Origin: Armatimonadota bacterium
Lineage (GTDB): Bacteria; Armatimonadota; UBA10988; DTZQ01
Assembly (NCBI GenBank): GCA_012961305.1
Contig: DTZQ01000419.1
Location: 1-7,606 of the forward strand
Length of the DNA: 7,606 nt
Direction of reading: 5' to 3'
Translations under genes and position numbers: made by a program
The notes under the pieces: model-generated
Told to the model about the DNA's origin: nothing
Database searches by the model: none
The model's input: only the letters and a program-made list of their open reading frames with translations
Shown here: positions 1 to 6,100 of the stretch, piece by piece
How positions within the stretch are numbered: the stretch's first letter is position 1
Layout: each line of letters begins with the position of its first letter

Positions 1-1
1 G

Positions 2-100
2 CACAACAGTCTGTTAAACACGCTGACCGCCGGGCAGACGGACAGCCTAAACGCTCGTGGAGAGGGAGTCAGACTTGCCACGGCAAGCATCCCTCGATGA
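2..100 (+). CDS. tnpB: TnpB (IS200/IS605-family RNA-guided nuclease), C-terminal end only
   Basis: Partial gene running in from the left edge: 32 codons in the frame starting at base 2, ending at TGA 98-100. The tail includes TAGQTDSLNARGEGVRL, which resembles the usual end of TnpB/IS1341-type proteins, where a short poorly structured tail with an N-A-R/C-G-E-x-V pattern follows the last zinc-ribbon and RuvC segments. No catalytic residue lies in the visible part. The identification rests on this tail together with the right-end hairpin and TCAA terminus just downstream (109-137), which is the layout of IS605-type elements whose guide RNA overlaps the 3' end of tnpB. Family knowledge: TnpB is a miniature nuclease guided by omega-RNA. 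Whether this copy is intact cannot be judged from the window. Confidence 0.72.
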   Translation, partial: HNSLLNTLTAGQTDSLNARGEGVRLATASIPR

Positions 101-108
101 AACGAGAA

Positions 109-130
109 TCTCCCCGATTCATCGGGGAGA
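109..130 (+). repeat. Right-end hairpin of the IS200/IS605-type element
   Basis: A perfect inverted repeat, TCTCCCCGA - TTCA - TCGGGGAGA, lies 8 bases after the tnpB stop and 3 bases before the terminal TCAA. A tetraloop hairpin in this position is what the family's TnpA transposase and the omega-RNA scaffold would use. It is not followed by a T-run, so it is unlikely to be an intrinsic terminator. Confidence 0.7.
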
Positions 131-481
131 GTGTCAAAGCGCATTCGCCGTGGACTGGACGTGATGGTGGACTCCTCCGCCGTGCGCGACGAGAACTGGG
201 CCTGCCCAAATCTGTGGCGCCGGAGCGAAGTGGCTCGCTTGCGCCAGTTGGCGAGCGTCTTCCAGCCGTTAAATGATTGCGTCGTTCAACGCACGAGGAA
301 ATTGGTTGACGAAGGGTTTTCCCCCTTCGACGCACTTCACCTTGCCCTGGCAGAGGCAGCGGGAGTAGACTATTTCCTTACCACCGACGACGGCCTCACC
401 CGGAAGGCAAACTCCATTGAGGGACTGCGGGTCAAGGTGGTCAACCCAAAGGAGTATGTGGACAAGGAGGTCTGCCAATGA
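131..481 (+). pseudogene. PIN-domain toxin (VapC-like), N-terminally truncated by the transposon
   Basis: C-terminal half of a PIN-domain protein, a family of Mg-dependent RNases that act as VapC-type toxins. Visible hallmarks in the 116-residue frame are a late acidic motif F-D-A-L-H-L-A (Asp67, His70), V-D-Y-F-L-T-T-D-D (Asp86, Asp87), and an ending of the L-x-V-K-V-V-N-P type seen in this family. The S-S-A-V-R-D-E-N stretch (15-22) resembles the mid-domain segment with a conserved Glu. The N-terminal strand with the first catalytic Asp (the usual L-D-T-x-x-L-x-R-P block) is absent, about 45-50 residues short. The only available start, GTG at 131, lies in the transposon right end, so residues 1-3 or so are transposon-derived. 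The stop overlaps the next gene by ATGA. The remnant is probably catalytically dead, though it could still be translated and bind its partner. Confidence 0.7.
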
Positions 482-693
482 GTATGACGCTTAGGGAACT
501 GGAGACCCTTGCTTTCGAAGGGATTGATGCATTGGTGAAGCGATTGGGCCCCGTAGGCGCTATTCGGTTCATTCGCCTCTGCACCCAAGGCATTGCCGAC
601 TACACGACCGAACGACATCGGTGGCTCAGCAAAGTCGAGGTTAACGACCTTATTCAGCAAGCCCAGGAACGAGACCGCCAGGACCAACGATGA
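478..693 (+). CDS. Small PIN-partner protein, putative antitoxin (71 aa)
   Basis: A 71-residue protein starting at the ATG that overlaps the PIN stop (ATGA at 478-481), an arrangement favouring coupled translation. The sequence has the pattern R-L-G-P-V-G-A-I-R-F-I-R-L (residues 23-35) followed by D-Y-T-T-E-R-H-R-W-L (42-51) and a charged, Gln/Arg-rich tail. I recognise this as like small hypothetical proteins of about 65-90 aa found beside PIN or other toxin-type genes in cyanobacteria and other bacteria, often with a (G)DYT-x-ERH-x-W-L core. No DNA-binding fold is obvious and I cannot give a family number. The antitoxin role is inferred only from size and coupling. Its own toxin partner looks broken, so it may be an orphan. 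A second ATG lies two codons in (484). Confidence 0.6.
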   Translation: MSMTLRELETLAFEGIDALVKRLGPVGAIRFIRLCTQGIADYTTERHRWLSKVEVNDLIQQAQERDRQDQR

Positions 694-839
694 GTCCCCC
701 GAGGGATAGTCCGGGGTGCAATTTGCCCAATGGCGTTACTTTTTGCGTCCACATAGGGACACCTAAAGTGGAACAGCATAACACCCTTCCGGTGGAGGAA
801 CTGTTAGCCCATTTCCGCAGGAGAAAAGGGAAGAGATGA
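690..839 (+). CDS. Hypothetical 49-aa open frame bridging two genes by ATGA overlaps
   Basis: This frame fills the apparent gap between the 71-aa protein and the nucleotidyltransferase. It begins at an ATG overlapping the upstream stop (ATGA 690-693) and ends with a TGA overlapping the downstream start (ATGA 836-839). The product begins MSPPRDSPGCNLPNG and ends with an acidic-then-basic segment, L-P-V-E-E-L-L-A-H-F-R-R-R-K-G-K-R. It has two cysteines (10 and 19), no signal peptide and no membrane segment. I recognise no family. No clear ribosome-binding site precedes it, so translation would depend on coupling. Against it: short length, a Cys/Pro-rich N-terminal half without obvious structure, and a last part that also serves as the ribosome-binding region (AGGAGA at 819-824, GGGAAG at 828-833) of the next gene. 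A random frame of this length stays open roughly one time in ten. Confidence 0.33.
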   Translation: MSPPRDSPGCNLPNGVTFCVHIGTPKVEQHNTLPVEELLAHFRRRKGKR

Positions 840-1588
840 AAGCCGTCATTTTAGCCGCTGGCTACGCCACCCGGCTGTATCCGCTGACCAAAAACCGGGC
901 CAAACCCTTGCTAAAGGTGGCCGGGAAACCCATCATCAATTACACTTTGGAGCGCTTGCAGCCGCTGGAGCCGGTGGACCGGGTGTACGTGGTGACCAAT
1001 GCCCGGTTCTACTCGGATTTCGTGGCTTGGCGCAACGGTTTGGATTACCCCCAGTCGGTCGAAGTAATCAATGACGGGACGGTTTCCAACGAGGACCGTT
1101 TGGGGGCCATTGGGGATGTGCGCTTTGTGGTGGAACAGCAGGGCCTGGCGGACGATTTGCTCATCGTGGCTGGAGACAACCTCTTCGGCTTGGACCTGCG
1201 CCGTTTTGTGGCCTTCTGGGAGGCCCATCCGGGCTCAGCAGTAACCCTGCGGCGCGTTCCCAACCCCGAACTGGTCAAGCAGTACAGCGAAGCAGAGGTG
1301 GATGCCGAGGGGCGCGTCATCCGCTACGTAGAGAAACCACCGCACCCGACCACGGATTTGGTGGGCACGAGCATTTACCTGCTGCGACGGGAGCACGTGC
1401 CCTGCATTGCCCGCTACCTGGACGAAGGCGGCAATCCCGACGCGCCAGGCTATTTCATCTCCTGGCTGTATCAGCAGGTGCCCGTGTACGGATTTGAGTT
1501 CGACGACTGGTGGTTCGACGTAGGCTCACTGGATTCGCTGCGGAAAGCGGATTCGTTCCTGCGCCGCCTCCAGGGTCTGTCGCCCTAA
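836..1588 (+). CDS. Sugar-phosphate nucleotidyltransferase (RmlA/GlmU-N-like)
   Basis: A 250-residue cytosolic enzyme of the NTP_transferase fold that would join a nucleoside triphosphate and a sugar 1-phosphate into an NDP-sugar plus pyrophosphate. The N-terminal signature L-A-A-G-Y-A-T-R-L-Y-P-L-T (6-18) followed by K23-P24 forms the nucleotide loop. The metal-binding Asp is in A-G-D-N (Asp114), the sugar-binding segment is E-K-P (166-168) then G-T-S-I-Y (177-181), and the second metal Asp is in W-W-F-D-V-G (Asp228). N-D-G-T-V-S-N-E-D-R-L-G-A-I-G-D (79-94) and N-P-D-A-P-G-Y-F-I-S-W-L-Y (200-212) mark a widespread subfamily of uncharacterised nucleotidyltransferases, so the substrate is uncertain. 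All catalytic positions look intact. It is about 40 residues shorter than RmlA and lacks that protein's C-terminal helices. The start is supported by purine-rich AGGAGAAAAGGGAAGAG upstream. No sugar-pathway partner lies nearby. Confidence 0.88.
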   Translation: MKAVILAAGYATRLYPLTKNRAKPLLKVAGKPIINYTLERLQPLEPVDRVYVVTNARFYSDFVAWRNGLDYPQSVEVINDGTVSNEDRLGAIGDVRFVVEQQGLADDLLIVAGDNLFGLDLRRFVAFWEAHPGSAVTLRRVPNPELVKQYSEAEVDAEGRVIRYVEKPPHPTTDLVGTSIYLLRREHVPCIARYLDEGGNPDAPGYFISWLYQQVPVYGFEFDDWWFDVGSLDSLRKADSFLRRLQGLSP

Positions 1589-1612
1589 AATATACTCAAT
1601 CCAGCGTTATTC

Positions 1613-2200
1613 TCACGGCTCAATCTTCGTGCCCAGCAGTTCCAGGAACTTCCGCATCCACTCCGGGTGCCCGGGCCAAGCCGCCGCCGTGACCAGATTG
1701 CCGTCCACGTAGGCGTTGCTCAGAGTTTCGTTGGGCTCGGCCCACCTGGCGCCAGCCCTAATCACATCCGGTTTCACCGCCGGATAGGCGGTGCAGAGTT
1801 TGCCCCTGAGAACGTCAGCGGCGACCAAAACCTGCTGCCCATGACAGATGGAAGCAATGGGCTTGTTGGCCTCGGCAAAGTGCCGCACCAGGGAGAGCAC
1901 CCTTTCGTCCAGGCGAATGTACTCCGGCGCCCGTCCGCCCGGAATGACTAAGGCCTGGTAATCCTCTGGGCGAACCTGGTCAAAATCGGCGGTCAGGGCG
2001 AAATTGTGACCGGGCTTTTCGCTGTAGGTTTGGTCGCCCTCGAAATCGTGCACGGCGGTGCGCACGGTCTCTCCGGCCTTTTTGCCGGGGCAAACCGCGT
2101 GAACCGTGTGTCCCACCATAGTCAACATTTGGTAGGGAACCATCGCCTCGTAGTCCTCGACGAAATCCCCAACCAGCATGAGAATTTTCTTGGCTGCCAT
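1613..2200 (-). CDS. DJ-1/PfpI family protein, plant DJ-1D/glyoxalase III-like type
   Basis: A 195-residue cytosolic protein, close to a single DJ-1/PfpI domain. The nucleophile elbow A-S-I-C-H-G-Q (116-122) supplies Cys119 and His120, and Glu18 in G-D-F-V-E-D-Y-E supplies the acidic partner. This matches the Glu/Cys/His set of plant DJ-1D. The segments V-C-P-G-K-K-A-G (36-43), T-A-V-H-D-F-E-G (48-55), Y-S-E-K-P-G-H-N-F (59-67), I-P-G-G-R-A-P-E-Y (86-94) and G-H-P-E (177-180) are also characteristic of that subfamily. Members have been described as glutathione-independent glyoxalases acting on methylglyoxal, or as deglycases or peptidases. The exact activity here is inferred. A strong ribosome-binding site (AAAGGAGG, 2207-2214) sits 6 bases before the ATG. 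It is the last gene of the minus-strand group, 36 bp after the Rpn-like gene, and converges on the nucleotidyltransferase with a 24-bp gap. Confidence 0.88.
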   Translation of the reverse strand: MAAKKILMLVGDFVEDYEAMVPYQMLTMVGHTVHAVCPGKKAGETVRTAVHDFEGDQTYSEKPGHNFALTADFDQVRPEDYQALVIPGGRAPEYIRLDERVLSLVRHFAEANKPIASICHGQQVLVAADVLRGKLCTAYPAVKPDVIRAGARWAEPNETLSNAYVDGNLVTAAAWPGHPEWMRKFLELLGTKIEP

Positions 2201-2236
2201 TGTCCTCCTCCTTTCGTGCAGCGGGAAATTCGCCCG

Positions 2237-3122
2237 CTATTCCTCTTCCAAGCCCATATCCCTCAGGCTCTCGGCAAACAGGATGCGGTCTAACAGAACC
2301 CCCAACTGCTCCTCATCCTCTAATCCCCTAACCCGTTGCTCTACCTCCCGCGGCAACTCCCCAAACTTCCGCTGCATTAACCGCAGCAATGCTTGCTGTT
2401 GCCCTTGTGGGCGACCACGCAATTCCCGTTGAGTCACTACTTTGCCCATCTCTTCCTCCTCTCTCCCCCTTACCCGTCGCTCAAACTCTGCCGCCTCCTC
2501 CCCTCTCAGCGGCAAATAAGTGTCCACTATGTCCACCAGCATCTCCCGCCGCGTCTCATCCCTCTTCCACTCCATTATCCGCTCATAGCACCTCAACTTG
2601 TGCTCCACCTTTCCCAACTCCCCTCGCCTCATCAAAGCCATTAAGCCCCCCGCCAGAGGATTGCCCACCCCTTCATACTCCCTCACCTCCAACCGCGACA
2701 AGTTCACCAGCCAATAGCGAAAGCGAACCACTTCTTCCCCCACAAACCGCTCAACGTAGCTCCTCGGACTCAAAGTTCCCCCCCCTTCCCGCAGGTACAG
2801 CACGATAGACCAGACCACCTGCCCGTGCCGATGCCTTAAAGTGGTGTTGCAATCGTACATCCGACGGCCAGAGAGACCGGCCCGATAGGCTTGGATTTCC
2901 AGGTGGATTAGTCCGGGCTCCCCGGTGTCCCGGCGTTGTACTTCCACCACCAAGTCGAGGAGTTTGCGCACTCCTTCCCGGGGTTGGGTGAAGAGTTCTT
3001 TGTCCAAGAAGTGGGGATGGGAGCAGTCCAGTTGAGCGGCTATGTGGGGGAAGAACAGGCGCACGAACTCCGGCAGGAACCTCCCGCAGCAGGTCTTTGA
3101 AACGTTGGTCATGGCGTAGCAT
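2237..3122 (-). pseudogene. Rpn/YhgA-like PD-(D/E)XK nuclease family gene, frameshifted after codon 14
   Basis: Member of the recombination-promoting nuclease (Rpn, 'YhgA-like transposase') group with a PD-(D/E)XK core. From the ATG at 3122 the frame reads M-L-R-H-D-Q-R-F-K-D-L-L-R-E, the standard family start, then goes out of frame. Skipping one base near 3080 continues as F-L-P-E-F-V-R-L-F-F-P, also family-like, through to the TAG at 2237-2239, for about 294 aa in all. Downstream features are L-D-L-V-V-E-V-Q and I-H-L-E-I-Q-A-Y (core Asp/Glu/Gln residues), R-H-R-H-G with V-L-Y-L-R, a charged Glu/Gln-rich hinge (G-R-P-Q-G-Q-Q-Q) and the C-terminal F-G-E-L-P-x-E-V-x-x-R-V-x-x-L-x-D-x-E-Q-L-x-x-L-L-D segment typical of DUF4351-like ends. 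AAAGGAGGG (3126-3134) lies just before ATG 3122, supporting that start rather than GTG 3145 or ATG 3112. The coding strand is unusually purine-rich (AGG/GAG codons) compared with its neighbours. It could be a true pseudogene, a sequencing error or a recoded gene. Confidence 0.78.
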
Positions 3123-3125
3123 GGT

Positions 3126-3134
3126 CCCTCCTTT
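3126..3134 (-). promoter_or_regulatory. Ribosome-binding site deciding the Rpn-like start
   Basis: On the minus strand AAAGGAGGG is followed by ACC and ATG (3122-3120). This places the start in the frame encoding MLRHDQRFKDLLRE. The longer frame from GTG 3145 would translate through this site, and ATG 3112 would be about 14 bases from the GGAGG core. Confidence 0.7.
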
Positions 3135-3164
3135 CTGGCCCGCACGATTTGTATTGGCTACCGC

Positions 3165-6100
3165 TCATTCCACCTCGAACGGAGCCTCCCTTACCTGCCC
3201 CGTGAGCCGGTCGGCTACCCGCAGCGTCCATTTTCCCGGCGCTGCATTCTCCGCTAAGCGCACCCGCCGCTGGTAAACCCCGTCTTCCGTAACCACTTGG
3301 TCGCCGTAGCGGGTGCGAACCGTTCCCTCCGCATCGGTCACCGTGATTGCCAGAACGTGATGCCCCAGGGCCGGTCGGCCCTGCTCGTCCCGCACCACCA
3401 CCCGGTAAGTTAGTTCCCCACCGCGCCGGAAAGTGGACGCGGCCAACTGTATTTCATCCTCTACCGGTCGGGCCGGGTAGAGGCCCAGGAGTTTGGCCCC
3501 CCGCCCCGGCACCTCGACCTCGAAGGTGAGGCCCTCATCTGTCGAACGGAAGGACAGCGGAGTGCCGCTCACCAGGTCGGCTAAGAAGCACACCGGGAAT
3601 CCTAAGTCGTACACCTCCACCCGCGTGCGGGCCCTTTGGGGACGGTGGTTGATGACCACTAAACAAGCACAATTCCTGCCCACCAGCGCGTTGGCCTCGA
3701 ACTCCGGGTCAGTGGCCCAGGCGTGGGGGCGCAACCCTGCCGTGAACAGTAGGTCGTGCATCGCCCTCCGCAGGGCTTCCTCCACCACCGGTTGAGGCTC
3801 CTCTACCGCATCCCGGAAGGCCGGGTCCAATTTCGTGGAGAAGAGCACCGTTTGTCCTCGCCCGTATCGCCCGATGGTCGCCGTCAACTCCCCCGCAAAG
3901 GGCCGGGCTTCGCCCCCGAACAAATCGGGCGGCAGGCGACAGGGCTCCCCCCGTTCGTTCCGGGTGGGAACTTGGTCACAGAGCAACAAACCGCCCTTCC
4001 GCACGAAGTCGGCTATCAGGGCCGCCAGGTCGTCCGGCAGAATTTCCGTCTCCAACAGCAGCAGGGCCCGTAAATCGCCCATCCCCCGCTCACGGGCGAT
4101 TTTCTCGTGCAGGAAGTCGCACTCTCCGAAGGCTCGCAGGACCAACTGGTAGGCATAGGCCAAGGCGAAGGGACGGTTGGTGGCAAACCACTGGGTATGG
4201 GGGAAGAACAGGGCGATGGGAGCGACGGCTTTGTCCACGCGGTTCAGCAGCGGAGCCAGGTTCCTGATTTGGCGCAGTGCCCGGCCCAAGTGGTCCCACC
4301 GCTCCGGGCGGGCATCGTTGCCGGTGCCGAAGGCCGCGTGAATGAAGGAATTGAGGTAGTCCGCCCCCTGCCCCAGGGCGGTGTAAGCACACTCCGCACT
4401 GGCCTCCTTGGGGTTGATTTGCAGCGGGTAGTTCCGGTCGTCCAACTCCACGTAGAAGCCCATCGGACGACCTAAGAACCGGGCGAAATGCCGATGCAGG
4501 CCAAAACAATAGTGCACCTGCACCATGCGAATGACCTGGGAGGCAGGGTAGAAATAGGGATACACGTCGAAATCTATGCGGTCAGCGCAGCGGGACCACT
4601 CTAAGGCGTCCTCCAGGCCGCGGTCAGGCCGTCCGTAGCCGTAGGCAGGGGAGCAGTAGGTCAGCAGCAGGTCGAAGGGGTTGCCCGCCGCCTGTTTCAA
4701 AGCCTGACTTTGCTGGTAGCCGGTGCGGACGTAGGCGGAGACGAACTCGTTGAAGTGCAGTCGGCCTAAGAGGTCGTCCTCCGAAATTTCCTCCCGGCGG
4801 CGGAGCGGCTCGCCGTAGCGCTCCCGGAAGGCCCGCTGGCAGTGCGCGCAGTAATCCAAGTTGTTCTGATTGGCAAAGGGCTCGTCGGTGATTTTCACGC
4901 TGAGGAGACGAGGAACGGCCGCCCCCGCCGCTAACATCCCCTGCAGCCGCCGGGCCAAATCTTCCCCGTATTCCGGCGCGAAGACGCACGGCTCGGTACG
5001 GGCCCGCCGTCCGACGTGGTGGAAGTTCTCGTACTCGTATATGACCGCCAGGTCCTTGCTCTGGGCGTAGCGCTCCACCGCGTTGAGGAGTTCAAAGCGA
5101 TGGGGCAGCGGCTCCCACTCGCGGAAATACCGCAGACCCCCGTAAGCAACGGTGTTGAAGCCGTGGGCGACCAAATCGTCCACCCGCGCTTTCAGTCCCT
5201 CCTCATCCAACAGATGTCCACCTCGCCCCGTTCCCAGCCAACTGATGAGGGGATAGAAGTCCTGCCGCCGAAGGCGGTTGACCAGGGAAAAATCGGCCTC
5301 CGTCCGCACCAGCACTGGGGAAGCGGTGGAACCGATTTCCACTACCAGGCAGTAGTCGCCCGTTTCCCACTCCGGCAGGGGCAGTTGGTACTCCAGGTGC
5401 TCCCTGGCCGGGCGGGCCGCAAATCGGTGCAGGAGCGTGCCCCGGAAATCGTAGAGCCGGGCCTGCACGGTAAGCGTTTCCAGCGCCGGGGCCTCCTCCG
5501 AGGGCTCCACCTTTACGGCGAACCGGAGGAGGTCGCCGGGAGCGAAGGCCGCTTTGCCGAAGGGAAAGCGAACCTGTACCTTAAGCCCCTCTCGCTTTTG
5601 CGCCTGCGGAGGCGGCGGTGCAGGGGCAGTGGGAGGCACCGACGGCTCGCGGCGCGTCAGCCACTGTACCGTTTGGCGCAGCAGGTCGTCGTAGAAGTCA
5701 GCAGTGAAGAAGCAGTTTTCTGTGGTCTCTGCCACTTCTGGATAGGCATTGAGCACTACCACCCGGCCCTGGTGGAACTCTCCCGCCACGAGAACAGGAT
5801 ATTCCTCCACTATCTCCGCACCGGGGTTGACGGCCAGGTTCTTCCCCTCGCCGCCTACTTCCTCCAGGGTTACATCGTCCACGTAGAGCCGCGTGCCCAG
5901 AGGGAAGGAGCCGGGACCCCCGGAGAGGTGGAACTTGAGGGCCATCCGCCGGATTTCGGCCGGAGTGGTGAAAGTCCCCTCGTAGCGCCGCCACCCGGCC
6001 GTGGGGGTGAACCGGCCCAGGGAGGTGGGCACGGCGACGCGGTCACCAGGGGCTGCCGCTTCCGTTTTCCAGCCCTGACAAATCACCTCTACCGCTGGCA

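Larger units (their letters stand above)
1..137 (+). mobile_element. Right end of an IS200/IS605-type (TnpB) element
   Basis: The visible part is the 3' end of tnpB, about 37 bp of noncoding right end, and the boundary. The subterminal hairpin has a perfect 9-bp stem (109-117 paired with 122-130) and a TTCA loop, followed by GTG and then TCAA at 134-137. Subterminal hairpins and a TCAA-like right cleavage site are typical of the family, which moves as single-stranded DNA and makes no target duplication. I place the boundary at 137/138 because downstream sequence immediately reads as PIN-domain coding DNA in one frame. The left end and any TnpA lie outside the window. The exact last base is inferred and could be off by a few positions. 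Confidence 0.68.
1..157 (+). ncRNA. Putative TnpB omega-RNA 3' part with guide segment
   Basis: In TnpB systems the guide RNA comes from the 3' end of tnpB plus the right end, and the roughly 16-20 nt just beyond the transposon boundary serve as the guide. Structure seen here: a short hairpin at 74-87 (CTTGC/GCAAG, CACG loop), a 4-bp hairpin at 93-106 around the tnpB stop codon, and the strong 9-bp right-end hairpin at 109-130. The guide would start at 138 and fall in the PIN gene remnant. The 5' end of the RNA lies left of the window and the processing site is not known, so both ends are approximate. Confidence 0.45.

Noticed and set aside
69..335. An 88-aa Arg/Ser-rich frame on the minus strand across the transposon end
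   Set aside because: It crosses the transposon boundary, has no family resemblance and is antisense to both tnpB and the PIN remnant.
1589..1612. Bidirectional terminator between the converging genes
   Set aside because: The 24-bp gap is A/T-richer but shows no hairpin followed by a T-run on either strand.
2220..2238. Inverted repeat AGCGGG/CCCGCT around the Rpn stop as a terminator
   Set aside because: Only a 6-bp stem, no T-run on either strand, and the DJ-1 gene with its own ribosome-binding site follows immediately.
2389..2808. Pro/Ser-rich open frames on the plus strand opposite the Rpn-like gene
   Set aside because: Their low-complexity Pro/Ser/Leu products are what the reverse complement of AGG/GAG-rich coding DNA gives.
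2751..3122. Separate 123-aa protein starting at ATG 3122
   Set aside because: Only its first 14 residues are meaningful (the Rpn N-terminus); the remainder is the out-of-frame reading of the same gene, so it was merged into the frameshifted entry.
4090..4989. Out-of-frame minus-strand proteins (Pro/Arg/Gly-rich) inside the GH-like gene
   Set aside because: They are alternative-frame readings of the GH coding sequence with no motif content.
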